Assembly: GCA_049281195.1 (NCBI GenBank)
Contig: JBAPRR010000258.1
Coordinates: 1 to 32,897, forward strand
Source of the DNA: JBAPRR01 sp049281195
GTDB taxonomy: Bacteria; Actinomycetota; Acidimicrobiia; Acidimicrobiales; CAVXTF01
Reading direction: 5' to 3'
DNA length: 32,897 nucleotides
This document shows, in pieces, positions 22,223 to 30,607 of the stretch (its first letter is position 1; each line of letters begins with the position of its first letter). The translations under genes and the position numbers were made by a program. A model generated the notes under the pieces. It was not told the origin of the DNA and made no database searches. It saw only the letters and a list, made by a program, of their open reading frames with translations.

Positions 22223-24016
22223 GTGAACCCACCCACCTCCAACCGCAGACTCATCGAGTGGGTAAACGAGACAGCAGCTCTGACCGAAGCCGAAAGCATC
22301 GAATGGTGCGACGGATCGGCTGAGGAGTACGACCGGCTCTGCAACATGCTGGTGGAGGCCGGAACCTTCACCCGTCTCTCCGATGCGAAGAGGCCCAACA
22401 GCTTTTGGGCCCGATCCGACCCCGCGGATGTGGCCCGGGTGGAGGACCGGACCTTTGTCTGTTGCAAGGACGCCGCTGACGCGGGCCCCAACAACAATTG
22501 GGAAGACCCCGCGGCCATGCGCGACAGGCTCCTCGGACTGTTCGAGGGCTCGATGCGTGGACGGACGATGTACGTGGTCCCGTTCTCGATGGGCCCCATC
22601 GGATCGCCGATCGCCCATATCGGAGTGGAGATCACCGACTCGCCGTACGTCGCGGTATCGATGCGGACGATGACGCGCATGGGATCCGCCGCTCTCGACG
22701 CATTGGGCGAGGACGGGGAATTCGTTCCCTGCCTGCATTCTGTGGGCGCCCCACTCGAAGCGGGACAAAAAGATGTGGCATGGCCATGCAACGCCGAGAA
22801 CAAATACATCGTCCACTTCCCCGAGACGCGCGAGATCTGGTCGTTCGGTTCCGGATACGGCGGCAACGCGCTGTTGGGAAAGAAGTGCTTCGCACTTCGT
22901 ATCGCGTCGGTCATGGCCCGCGACGACGGCTGGCTGGCCGAGCACATGCTCATCTTGAAGCTCACGTCTCCCGACGGCGAAGTGCGCTACGTGACCGGTG
23001 CGTTCCCCTCCGCGTGCGGAAAGACCAATCTCGCCATGCTGGTGCCGACGATCCCGGGTTGGAAGGTGGAGACGATCGGCGACGACATCTGCTGGATGAA
23101 GTTCGGCACAGACGGCCGGCTCTGGGCGATCAACCCGGAAGCCGGCTTTTTCGGTGTTGCGCCCGGTACGAGCATGAAGACCAACGAGAACGCGGTCAAG
23201 ACCATGACCGAGAACACCATCTTCACCAACACCGCTTACACCGCGGACGGCGATGTGTGGTGGGAGGGACTCACCAAAGAGGCCCCCGCCGGTCTCACCG
23301 ATTGGAAAGGCGAGCCATGGACGCCTGAGAAGGGAACGCCGGCTGCGCACCCGAACGCGCGGTTCACCGTGCCCGCGGCGCAGAACCCGGCCTGTGCCCC
23401 GGAGTGGGACGACCCGGGCGGCGTTCCGATCTCCGCTGTTTTATTCGGTGGCAGGCGCCGGTCTGTCGTGCCCCTTGTGACGGAGGCTTTCGACTGGGAT
23501 CACGGCGTCTTCCTCGGCTCGATCATGGCATCAGAGACGACGGCTGCGAAAGAAGGCGCGGTCGGCGAGTTGCGACGCGACCCGTTCGCAATGCTGCCGT
23601 TCTGCGGCTACAACATGGGCGACTACTTCGCCCACTGGCTGAGCGTCGGAGCCGCGACCGGCGCCGAAAAGCTGCCCAAGCTGTTCCTGGTGAATTGGTT
23701 CCGCAAGGACGCCGACGGCAACTTCTTGTGGCCCGGTTACGGAGAGAACTCACGGGTGCTGGCGTGGGTGGTCGCGCGGGTGACCGGCGGTGGTGAGGCG
23801 ACTGCCACGCCGATCGGAAACGTTCCGGCGCCGGGCGCCATCGACACAGAAGGACTCGATGTAACTGAAGCCGCGATGACCGAGCTCCTCAAGGTCGACG
23901 CCGACGACTGGCGCGAAGAGCTACCGCTCATCCGCAAGCACCTCGACCAGTTCGGAGAGAGGCTCCCGTCTGCTCTGGTCGCGCAGGTGGAGACCCTGGA
24001 GCGCCGGCTGGGTTGA
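22223..24016 (+). CDS. pckG: Phosphoenolpyruvate carboxykinase (GTP)
   Basis: This enzyme interconverts oxaloacetate plus GTP with phosphoenolpyruvate plus CO2, the entry to gluconeogenesis or an anaplerotic step. The GTP-type signature is complete: the P-loop FPSACGKTNLAM (261-272) with the reactive Cys265, the metal/substrate region DDICWMKFGTDGRLWAINPEAG, and the nucleotide loop NWFRKDADGNFLWPGYGENSRVL in the C-terminal third. The 597 residues are standard. The start is GTG with a GAGGAA-like site upstream. It stands alone, divergent from thiL and convergent with an MFS gene 32 bases further on. Confidence 0.98.
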   Translation: MNPPTSNRRLIEWVNETAALTEAESIEWCDGSAEEYDRLCNMLVEAGTFTRLSDAKRPNSFWARSDPADVARVEDRTFVCCKDAADAGPNNNWEDPAAMRDRLLGLFEGSMRGRTMYVVPFSMGPIGSPIAHIGVEITDSPYVAVSMRTMTRMGSAALDALGEDGEFVPCLHSVGAPLEAGQKDVAWPCNAENKYIVHFPETREIWSFGSGYGGNALLGKKCFALRIASVMARDDGWLAEHMLILKLTSPDGEVRYVTGAFPSACGKTNLAMLVPTIPGWKVETIGDDICWMKFGTDGRLWAINPEAGFFGVAPGTSMKTNENAVKTMTENTIFTNTAYTADGDVWWEGLTKEAPAGLTDWKGEPWTPEKGTPAAHPNARFTVPAAQNPACAPEWDDPGGVPISAVLFGGRRRSVVPLVTEAFDWDHGVFLGSIMASETTAAKEGAVGELRRDPFAMLPFCGYNMGDYFAHWLSVGAATGAEKLPKLFLVNWFRKDADGNFLWPGYGENSRVLAWVVARVTGGGEATATPIGNVPAPGAIDTEGLDVTEAAMTELLKVDADDWREELPLIRKHLDQFGERLPSALVAQVETLERRLG

Positions 24017-24048
24017 CCAGAAGGCTGATCTGACCGGTACCCGTCGGC

Positions 24049-25548
24049 TCAGTAGCCGTCTGTCAGACGATGGTGCAAGGCGCGCCTTCCGGTCATGTAG
24101 CTGACTGCGGCCACCGCGGCGACAACGGCCGTCACGATGTCCCCCGCGTCGAAAGGCATGGTGGCGATGACAGGGATCAGCCCGCCTATGACCCAGACCA
24201 GCTGAAGTCTCGTCTCGAAGCGGGCGAACGCACGTCCCTGTGCCGCCGGGCGTACATAACGCTGGACCAGAGCGTCGAAGGCCGGCTTTCCAGCTGAGCC
24301 GGCGATGCCCAGCAGCAGAGCCAGCAATCCCTGGATCACCCGTCCGCCGACGACAGCCGCGATGAGACCCCCGATCGCGACCAACCACACCGACAGGACG
24401 AGCACCTGCGCGTCCCCCACCTGTTTTCTGACCCTCGGCACGAGAAGGACGCCGACCACTGCGCCGACTGTCGACAGACTCAGCATGTAACCGAACCAGA
24501 TCGGTGCGGCGTGCTGCCTGCGGAGCTCGAATGCGAGCAGGAACGTGACGAAGCCCACCAGACCGCGCAGAAGCGACATCGCAGAGGCGGCCAGCATCAC
24601 CTCAGGATGTGTGTTCGACCTGAGTGCCTGAAGCGGTGTGGCCGGTTCCCATTCCTCGCTCGAGTCCCATCCCGACGGCGGATCGCCGCTTCGCTGGTCC
24701 CATGGTCTTTGCGCCGGAGCCGGGTGGGCTTTCGGTACCTCGGACGGATCGTTCCATCCACCGGGCGGCCTGATGCTCGTAGTCCCGCCCGGTTCCGGGT
24801 CGACAGATTCGCTCGTGGCGGACCGGGCCCCCCTGCCAATGGGGAGGCGCGAGCCGGCGATGGCCGCGGCGGCGAGAACCAGGACGTCCACATAGAGGAC
24901 CCATTCCCCACCACCGAGCTTCAGGATCAAGACCGCTGGTAACGCGGCGGCAAAGCCCGCGAGCGACGACAGAAGACCCAGCCGGGCATTCAGGACAGCC
25001 AGCTCGACGGGCTGACCCGCAGCCTGGCCGTGAAGTTGCTGCCGGTCTGCATCGCCGTCAGGTGCTCTCTGACCGATCGGCTCACGACTGGCGAGAATGG
25101 GCACGAGCGAGCCCTTGGTCACGAGATATACCTTCGACAGCACCAGCATGGTGAAGGCCTCGGGGAAGAGAAGAAGGCTCTTGATGTCCTGGGCCATGAA
25201 GATGCACATGAGCGCGCGGAGGCCCGCGGAAGCCACCACGAGCGCTCTTCTCGCTCCCCTGCTCCTGTCGATCACCGGGCCCATGAAGGGGGCGACCACG
25301 GCGAACGGAGCAGCGGTCAGGAGCAGATAAAGGATGACCTTGCTCTTCGCCGCCTCCGGAGATATCGAGAAGAACAACGAGCCGGCGAGCGAGATCGTGA
25401 CCATGGTGTCGCCCGCCGTAGAAAGAACATGGGTGAGGGCGAGGCGCCCGAAAGGAGTGTTCTGATTCCGCAGGTCGGATACGGCGTCGAGGACGAACTG
25501 CAGAACTTTCTCCTGCAGCCTGCGACCGGGCGACGACACGCGGAGCAT
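24049..25548 (-). CDS. MFS-type membrane transporter
   Basis: The 499-residue protein has about twelve hydrophobic helices in two halves, the MFS layout. The first half shows TLVHL-like helices with FMGPVIDRSRGARRALVV, the loop after helix 2. The second half begins near residue 313 and ends with helices at about 450-490. Two hydrophilic stretches stand out: residues 155-182 between helices 4 and 5, and a Pro/Gly/Ser/Trp-rich loop at 236-312 between the halves. The substrate is not recognisable. The gene is divergent from the Lrp-domain gene and convergent with pckG. The family assignment rests on topology rather than a specific motif. Confidence 0.82.
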   Translation of the reverse strand: MLRVSSPGRRLQEKVLQFVLDAVSDLRNQNTPFGRLALTHVLSTAGDTMVTISLAGSLFFSISPEAAKSKVILYLLLTAAPFAVVAPFMGPVIDRSRGARRALVVASAGLRALMCIFMAQDIKSLLLFPEAFTMLVLSKVYLVTKGSLVPILASREPIGQRAPDGDADRQQLHGQAAGQPVELAVLNARLGLLSSLAGFAAALPAVLILKLGGGEWVLYVDVLVLAAAAIAGSRLPIGRGARSATSESVDPEPGGTTSIRPPGGWNDPSEVPKAHPAPAQRPWDQRSGDPPSGWDSSEEWEPATPLQALRSNTHPEVMLAASAMSLLRGLVGFVTFLLAFELRRQHAAPIWFGYMLSLSTVGAVVGVLLVPRVRKQVGDAQVLVLSVWLVAIGGLIAAVVGGRVIQGLLALLLGIAGSAGKPAFDALVQRYVRPAAQGRAFARFETRLQLVWVIGGLIPVIATMPFDAGDIVTAVVAAVAAVSYMTGRRALHHRLTDGY

Positions 25549-25633
25549 GCTACGGCGGGGTTGGTGGGCGGCCCGCGCTACTACGATCGGCCACGCTCGG
25601 GGCCGAACGCGCCTCGGGCCGTAGGAGGTTCAC

Positions 25634-25870
25634 ATGGCTGTGACTGCGTACGTCCTGATCCAGACCGAGGTGGGGAAGGCCGCGAAGGTCGCCCAACAAA
25701 CGTCTGAGATCGAAGGGGTCACCTCTGCAGAGGACGTAACAGGGCCTTACGACGTGATCGTCCGCGCTGAAGCGGCGAGCGTCGACGATCTGGGGAGAAT
25801 GGTCGTAAGCCACATCCAGCTGATAGAGGGAATCACCCGGACGGTCACCTGTCCGGTGGTGAACCTCTGA
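25634..25870 (+). CDS. Stand-alone Lrp/AsnC effector-binding domain protein
   Basis: The whole 78-residue protein is one RAM (Lrp/AsnC ligand-binding) domain: AYVLIQTEVGKAAKVAQQ, then GVTSAEDVTGPYDVIVRAEA and LIEGITRTVTC, the beta-alpha-beta-beta-alpha-beta order of that fold. There is no helix-turn-helix, so it cannot act alone as a classical regulator. Such single-domain proteins form oligomers that bind small molecules such as amino acids; the ligand here is unknown. AGGAGG lies 5 bases before the ATG. A strong hairpin follows the stop. The next gene downstream encodes a tyrosine phosphatase. Confidence 0.9.
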   Translation: MAVTAYVLIQTEVGKAAKVAQQTSEIEGVTSAEDVTGPYDVIVRAEAASVDDLGRMVVSHIQLIEGITRTVTCPVVNL

Positions 25871-25894
25871 TTGCCGGACCGGCCGGCAAGGTTC
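25861..25894 (+). terminator. Strong hairpin after the Lrp-domain gene
   Basis: The stem TTGCCGG / CCGGCAA (25871-25877 with 25883-25889, 5-nt loop) starts right after the TGA stop. It is extended by GAACC / GGTTC (25861-25865 with 25890-25894) across a 5-base bulge that holds the stop codon. No T-run follows. It may be a T-less terminator or an RNA-stabilising element between this gene and the phosphatase gene. Confidence 0.45.
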
Positions 25895-25934
25895 AGCCGG
25901 GTGGCATCAACTCTCGATCGGAGTATGCACGGAC

Positions 25935-26699
25935 ATGAAGAACACCGGTACAGATCCGTCAACATCGAGGGAGGTGTCGCTCGCAAACTGCTTCAACTTC
26001 CGCGACCTTGGCGGGTACCCGACCAGTGACGGGGGCCATCTCAAGTGGCGCCGCCTGTTTCGTGCCGACGGGTTGACCAAGCTCGACGAGGCGGACTGCG
26101 CGGTGCTCGGCGATCTCGGCCTTTGCACCGTGATCGACCTGAGGACGGTAGGCGAGCTCGAAAGGGGAAGGTTCCCGGTCGAGATCCTCGAGGTCGAGTA
26201 CCACCACCTCCCACTGTCACAAACGGTCCCCGGTACCGAAGAGGTGCCCGACTGGGGGGAGTCCGGCTTCGTGACCGCGCGCTACAGCCAGCTGCTCAAG
26301 ATCGGTTGGGATTCGATCGCCAGTGCCATAAGGATCCTGGCCGCGGAGGGATCCCTTCCCGCGGTGTTCCATTGCAGTGCGGGCAAGGACCGCACCGGCG
26401 TCCTTGCTGCAGTGGTTCTCGGATCTTTGGGCGTTCCGGACGAAGTCATCATCGACGACTACGCATTGAGTGCGATCGGGACGAGCAGGTTGATGCAGTC
26501 TCTGCGCGAGGAGTACGCAGACAACGTCGAAGAGGTCGAAAAATACGCATCTGCGATCTTGCGGGTCATGCCGGAGTCGATGGCCGGATTCATAGAGAAC
26601 GTCAGGGCGGAATACGGCACATTCGACGAGCTGGCGATCCAGCTGCAGGTGACCGACGAGGTGGCCGCTCTCAAAGAAGCGATCGTCGACGCTGCCTGA
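25935..26699 (+). CDS. Tyrosine-specific protein/phosphoinositide phosphatase (Y_phosphatase3 family)
   Basis: The 254-residue protein has the phosphatase P-loop HCSAGKDRTGV (146-156), with Cys147 as nucleophile and Arg153 to bind phosphate. The N-terminal box NFRDLGGY (21-28) and TVIDLRTVGELE (65-76) are typical of the bacterial PtpB/LpxP-like family (PF13350), cytosolic or secreted enzymes that act on phosphotyrosine and sometimes phosphoinositides. No signal peptide is seen, so it is probably cytosolic. The ATG at 25935 has only a weak CGGAG upstream. It follows the Lrp-domain gene after a hairpin and converges on the acetyltransferase gene. Its physiological substrate is unknown. Confidence 0.93.
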   Translation: MKNTGTDPSTSREVSLANCFNFRDLGGYPTSDGGHLKWRRLFRADGLTKLDEADCAVLGDLGLCTVIDLRTVGELERGRFPVEILEVEYHHLPLSQTVPGTEEVPDWGESGFVTARYSQLLKIGWDSIASAIRILAAEGSLPAVFHCSAGKDRTGVLAAVVLGSLGVPDEVIIDDYALSAIGTSRLMQSLREEYADNVEEVEKYASAILRVMPESMAGFIENVRAEYGTFDELAIQLQVTDEVAALKEAIVDAA

Positions 26700-26711
26700 G
26701 TCAGGAAGGTT

Positions 26712-27251
26712 TCAGGACTCGGTCCATTCGTCGCTCAGCACGGCCCACCTTTCGTGGTCGCGCCAGCCCCCCGACACATAGAGGTACCGGGGTGAGAATC
26801 CCTCCAGCTTGAACCCGAGCCTCTTCACGAGCGCGATGGAGGGGGCGTTCCCCGGTTGGATGTTCGCTTCCAACCGGTGAAGCGACAGGTCTCTGAACGC
26901 GAAATCGACGGCCAGGCGGATGCCCTGTGTCATCCTGCCTCCCCCGCGTCTGGTGGCGAATCCGTAGTAGCCGAGTGATGCTCCGCGAAGCGCTCCGAGA
27001 CGGATGTCGTTGACATTCACCACACCCACCAGATCGCCGCTCGCCGAGTCGACCACCAAGAAGCCCTCCTGTAGAGGCCCCGCGATGCGCTCCAGGTAGC
27101 GCGAGTAGCTCTCTTTGTCAGAAGGCGGCTGCACCCATCCCCTGTGCAGGTCCACGCTTCTGGCCACCAGTCGGATGAACTCATTTTCGTGACCCGGTTT
27201 TGGGGTCACCAGCTCCACTGCGGGCCGGGCAACGGGTTGGACATCCACCAC
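26712..27251 (-). CDS. GNAT family N-acetyltransferase (RimJ/RimL type)
   Basis: The 179 residues show the GNAT fold. GDLVGVVNVNDI forms strands 2-3. GASLGYYGFATRRGGGRMTQGIRLAVDFAF carries strand 4 and the acetyl-CoA loop (RRGGGRMTQ in place of the common R/QxxGxG/A). LHRLEANIQPGNAPSIALVKRLGFKLEGF is the RimJ/RimL signature near the C-terminus. Such enzymes acetylate protein N-termini or small amines; the substrate cannot be told. The start is one of two consecutive GTG codons. It lies 7 bases after the racemase gene and is the third gene of an operon. Confidence 0.9.
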   Translation of the reverse strand: MVDVQPVARPAVELVTPKPGHENEFIRLVARSVDLHRGWVQPPSDKESYSRYLERIAGPLQEGFLVVDSASGDLVGVVNVNDIRLGALRGASLGYYGFATRRGGGRMTQGIRLAVDFAFRDLSLHRLEANIQPGNAPSIALVKRLGFKLEGFSPRYLYVSGGWRDHERWAVLSDEWTES

Positions 27252-27258
27252 GACAGGA

Positions 27259-28407
27259 CTAGGAGATCGCTCCGTGCTGTCGCAGAGTCACGAGGCGATC
27301 GCTCGGGATCCCCCATTCCGCGAGAGCAGTGTCGGTATCCGCGCCGGGACGTGACGGCGGTTTGGACACCGCGGCGGGTGTCCTACTGAAACGCGGTACC
27401 GGGCCCGGTTGGGTGATGCCGTCAACTTCCACGAAGGTTCCCCTGGCGCGATTGTGCTCGTGTTCGTGTGCCTCCCACGGCGACAGTACCGGAGCGCCGC
27501 AGCCGTCGGTGCCCGCGAATATGGCGTCCCACTCCCGGCGTGTTTTCTCCTTGAATATTGCGGCAAAACGCTTCTTCGTCTCCGGCCACTGCGTCCTGTC
27601 GTTCTGTGGGGGCAAGTCTCCGGCGTCGATCCCGAGAAGTTGGATCAGTGTGGCGTAGAACTGGGGCTCGATCGCCCCCACCGCGAACCATTTGCCGTCG
27701 GCCGTCTCGTAAACCTCGTAGAAGGGCGCTGCCGAGTCGAGCGGGTTCGAGCTGCGCCCGTCGTCCCACAGCCCCAGCTCCTTGAACGCGAAAGTCATCG
27801 TCATGAGCGACGCCGCGCCGTCGACCATCGCGGCATCCACGACCTGACCGTGTCCCGAGCGCTTGGCATCGAGCAGAGCGGCGCACACGCCGAAGGCGAG
27901 CATCATCCCTCCACCCCCGAAGTCCCCTACCAGATTGAGTGGCGGGACCGGGGCTTCGCCGTCTCGGCCAATGGCCCAAAGTGCGCCGGCCAGGGCGATG
28001 TAGTCGATGTCGTGACCGGCACTCTGCGCGATCGGCCCGTCCTGGCCCCAACCGGTCATGCGCCCGTACACGAGCCTTTCGTTGCGCTCGAAACATGCGT
28101 CGGGACCGAGACCCAAACGGTCTGCCACCCCCGGCCTGAATCCTTCGATGAGCGCGTCTGCACCGGCAACCAGATCGAGTACGAGGTTGATCCCTTCAGC
28201 GTGCTTGAGATCGATGGAGACTGATTTTCTGCTCCGGTTCAAGATGTCCCAGTAGGGCCCCGTTTGCGAACCCGATGGTGGTACCGCGGGGGGACGGTCG
28301 ATACGAATGATGTCGGCGCCGGCGTCAGCAAGGAGCATGCACGCGTACGGTCCCGGACCGATCCCCGCCAGCTCGACGATCCTGATCCCCTCGAGTGGAC
28401 CACTCAT
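27259..28407 (-). CDS. Alpha-methylacyl-CoA racemase (CaiB/BaiF family)
   Basis: This class III CoA-transferase family protein of 382 residues matches the mycobacterial racemase Mcr in its key blocks. AGHDIDYIALAGALWAIG gives His132; NLVGDFGGGGM gives Asp162; AVGAIEPQFY gives Glu247. These line up with the catalytic His, Asp and Glu of Mcr at a constant offset. The enzyme epimerises (2R)- and (2S)-methylacyl-CoA so that branched chains and sterol side chains can enter beta-oxidation. The ATG at 28407 overlaps the stop of the upstream hydrolase gene (ATGA). A GNAT gene follows after 7 bases. Confidence 0.94.
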   Translation of the reverse strand: MSGPLEGIRIVELAGIGPGPYACMLLADAGADIIRIDRPPAVPPSGSQTGPYWDILNRSRKSVSIDLKHAEGINLVLDLVAGADALIEGFRPGVADRLGLGPDACFERNERLVYGRMTGWGQDGPIAQSAGHDIDYIALAGALWAIGRDGEAPVPPLNLVGDFGGGGMMLAFGVCAALLDAKRSGHGQVVDAAMVDGAASLMTMTFAFKELGLWDDGRSSNPLDSAAPFYEVYETADGKWFAVGAIEPQFYATLIQLLGIDAGDLPPQNDRTQWPETKKRFAAIFKEKTRREWDAIFAGTDGCGAPVLSPWEAHEHEHNRARGTFVEVDGITQPGPVPRFSRTPAAVSKPPSRPGADTDTALAEWGIPSDRLVTLRQHGAIS

Positions 28408-29303
28408 GATGCATCCGCCCTCTTCGCGTTCAGTGTGATTGCTTCGACGAACTGGTCCCACAATTCGGGCGGGAGGTCGTGTCCCATGCCCGGGAACGTC
28501 AACAAGCGACAACCGCGGACCGCGGCAGCGGTGGCCCGGCCCCCACTCAGACGCACCAACGGGTCGTCTTCTCCGTGTATCACGAGCGTGGGGACGTTCA
28601 CTTGACGGAGTCCCTCGGTTCTGGGTGGTGACGCCAGTATCGCCACAAGCTGCCGCCCCACCCCGTCGGGGCGGAAGCTCCTGTCGTAAGCGGCCCCGGC
28701 TCTCACTCTGACGAGGTCCTCATGGAACGGGTATCCGTGCGAGCCCAGTACATGCCACACCTCGACCTGGTTCTCCACATACGCCTCGCGCTCGTGCGGC
28801 GGTGCGTCCACAAGCACGTGCAGCGCAGCGTCGGTCGGCATCTCCGATTCGGGTTCGCCGGGCATCGAGCTGATCGAGCACAGGCTCAGAGTGCGCGCGG
28901 GAAAGGAGATGGCGAATTGCTGGGCGATCATCCCGCCCATCGACACGCCGAGGACATGCACCGCGTCGATGCCCAGCGCATCGAGCAGCCCGGCTCCGTC
29001 TGCGGCCATGTCGACCAGCGTGTAAGGCACGGTCGACGGATCGACTACCGGCACTTCTGCGCTCGATTCCGGAATGTCGACCGACGATGGTCCCGAGGAG
29101 TCGAAAGAGGTGGACAGCCCGGCGTCGCGGTTGTCGAATCGCAAAGTGGCGAACCCCGCTTCGATCAACCGGTCCACGAAACCCTGGTCCCACGCGGACG
29201 TGAGCTGGCCGCCGAGCCCGCAGAACATCAGAAGGACCGGGGCGTCGGCCTTCCCGTCCAACCCGTAACACAGCTCGATATCGCCGACCTTGACTGTCTC
29301 CAC
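28404..29303 (-). CDS. Alpha/beta-fold hydrolase
   Basis: The 299 residues show the alpha/beta hydrolase order. VLLMFCGLGGQLTSAWD holds the oxyanion-hole region; FDNRDAGLST is typical of the carboxylesterase/haloperoxidase-like group. GVSMGG has the nucleophile Ser121, VIHGEDDPLV the acid Asp246 or Asp247, and FPGMGHDLP the base His275. No signal peptide is seen. The GTG start gives the usual beta-1 strand. The gene is first in an operon with a methylacyl-CoA racemase and a GNAT gene, which hints at a carboxylic ester or lactone substrate, but this is not provable here. Confidence 0.92.
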   Translation of the reverse strand: METVKVGDIELCYGLDGKADAPVLLMFCGLGGQLTSAWDQGFVDRLIEAGFATLRFDNRDAGLSTSFDSSGPSSVDIPESSAEVPVVDPSTVPYTLVDMAADGAGLLDALGIDAVHVLGVSMGGMIAQQFAISFPARTLSLCSISSMPGEPESEMPTDAALHVLVDAPPHEREAYVENQVEVWHVLGSHGYPFHEDLVRVRAGAAYDRSFRPDGVGRQLVAILASPPRTEGLRQVNVPTLVIHGEDDPLVRLSGGRATAAAVRGCRLLTFPGMGHDLPPELWDQFVEAITLNAKRADAS

Positions 29304-29501
29304 GGCTTGGGATGCTCGCCCTAACGGAGGGCACCGGTCAAGCCACCTGCTCTTGGTAGCGGGCTGAAGCTGGTCCCCGGGGGTCGGGTGCAGGGGCGGC
29401 GTTCTATGCGGTCCCAGGTCATGTCAAGCTTGAAATGTGCGCGGGACAATGAATGGCGGGATGGCGGCATGGGCGGCAACGTCCGGGGCGGGGACTTTGA
29501 G
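29304..29501. promoter_or_regulatory. Divergent hydrolase/galactokinase intergenic region
   Basis: This 198-base region separates divergent transcripts. It contains a 5-bp hairpin (GCCCT / AGGGC, 29318-29332) close to the hydrolase start. No reliable promoter pair is visible. The frame of galactokinase stays open back to 29388, so an earlier start (ATG at 29469 or others) cannot be excluded and the true spacer may be shorter. I see no small gene in it. Confidence 0.3.
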
Positions 29502-30593
29502 ATGAACCCGGGTGAGTCGGGACGCCGGCTGGCGTCACAACTTCAGATTCCCGGTCCGCGCCGGTCCTACTGCCCGGGAAGGGTGAACCTGATCGGGGAC
29601 CACACCGATTACAACGGTGGCGTCTCTCTTCCGATGGCGGTGCACCTGGGGACCGAGATCCTGTTCGAGCCGGACTCGAGCGATCTGGTGACCCTCAAGT
29701 CCAACGTGGAGACAGACACCGCCGAGGTCCACATCCGGGTACCGCTCGACAACATGCACCTGCGCAAGATCCAACCGATGTGGGCGCGCTACGTGGGCGG
29801 CATCGTGGCCGCGGTACGGCCCCGCACCGGAGGGTGGGGGCTGGTGAAGAGCAACCTGCCGATCGGGGCCGGGCTCTCCTCGAGCTCGTCACTGTGTGTC
29901 GCCCTCGCCCTTGCCCTCGGTTACGAGGGACCGGCCGTCGAGTTGGCCAAGCTGTGCCATACCGGTGAGAACGCGGCCACAGGGATGCAGGGCGGGATCA
30001 TGGATCAGCTCGTAACCGCGAGCGCGGTGGAGGGCGAAGCTCTGCTCATCGACTTCACCGACCTGTCGACCCGTCCGGTACCGGTGCCGGAAGGAATCGA
30101 CTTCGTGGTCGTGCATTCGGGAGAGACGCGCAATCTCCCCATGACCGCGTACGCGGCCAGAAGAGCCGAATGCGAAGCAGCCTCGTTTCATCTGGGTCCG
30201 TTGGGCCGGGTGGAACCGGTCGGGATATTGGGCATCCCCGACCCCACACTGAGGCGAAGGGCGCGACACGTCGTCACCGAATGCGACCGGGTCAGGTGGT
30301 TCGCGCACGCGCTCATCGAACGCGACCTGACTGAAGCCGGACGGCTCATGACGGCCAGCCATCAGAGCCTGGCCACCGACTTCGAGGTGTCCACTCCCGG
30401 CTTGGACGACCTGGTGGATCGACTGGTCAGGATGCCCGGCGTATACGGAGCGCGGCTCACGGGCGCCGGATTCGGGGGCTGCGTCGTCGCTCTCACCGAC
30501 GCCGGGGCGCTCGATCCGGGCTATTTCTCCAGCCAGGCCTGGATCGTCAGGCCGTCGAACGCGGCGTACGTCGAGGATCTCTCGGACAACTGA
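29502..30593 (+). CDS. galK: Galactokinase
   Basis: GalK phosphorylates alpha-D-galactose at C1 in the Leloir pathway. The GHMP kinase layout is clear. CPGRVNLIGDHTDYNGG (24-40) is the sugar-binding signature. IGAGLSSSSSL (121-131) is the ATP loop. GGIMDQL holds the catalytic Asp168. GARLTGAGFGGCVVAL is the C-terminal motif 3. At 363 residues it is slightly short of the common 380-390. The signature reads GDHTDYN where most galactokinases have GEHTDYN, a conservative change at a sugar contact. The ATG at 29502 is preferred because the homology starts soon after. No galT or galE is in the window. Confidence 0.9.
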   Translation: MNPGESGRRLASQLQIPGPRRSYCPGRVNLIGDHTDYNGGVSLPMAVHLGTEILFEPDSSDLVTLKSNVETDTAEVHIRVPLDNMHLRKIQPMWARYVGGIVAAVRPRTGGWGLVKSNLPIGAGLSSSSSLCVALALALGYEGPAVELAKLCHTGENAATGMQGGIMDQLVTASAVEGEALLIDFTDLSTRPVPVPEGIDFVVVHSGETRNLPMTAYAARRAECEAASFHLGPLGRVEPVGILGIPDPTLRRRARHVVTECDRVRWFAHALIERDLTEAGRLMTASHQSLATDFEVSTPGLDDLVDRLVRMPGVYGARLTGAGFGGCVVALTDAGALDPGYFSSQAWIVRPSNAAYVEDLSDN

Positions 30594-30607
30594 GCCGCCC
30601 GGTCAGG

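Noticed and set aside
22058..23350. Upstream open extension of thiL over the thiL/pckG spacer and into pckG
   Set aside because: The frame is open on the minus strand, but the translated part is Gly/Arg-rich without ThiL homology and runs antisense to pckG. The ThiL motifs start only after 22057.
24026..24052. Imperfect inverted repeat between convergent pckG and MFS genes
   Set aside because: CTGACCG pairs with CGGCTCAG only with a bulge, it overlaps the MFS stop and has no T-run. It is too weak to call a terminator.
26045..26812. Long plus-strand frame over the tyrosine phosphatase gene
   Set aside because: It is rich in Arg/Pro/Gly with no family motif, while the overlapping frame holds a full phosphatase active site.
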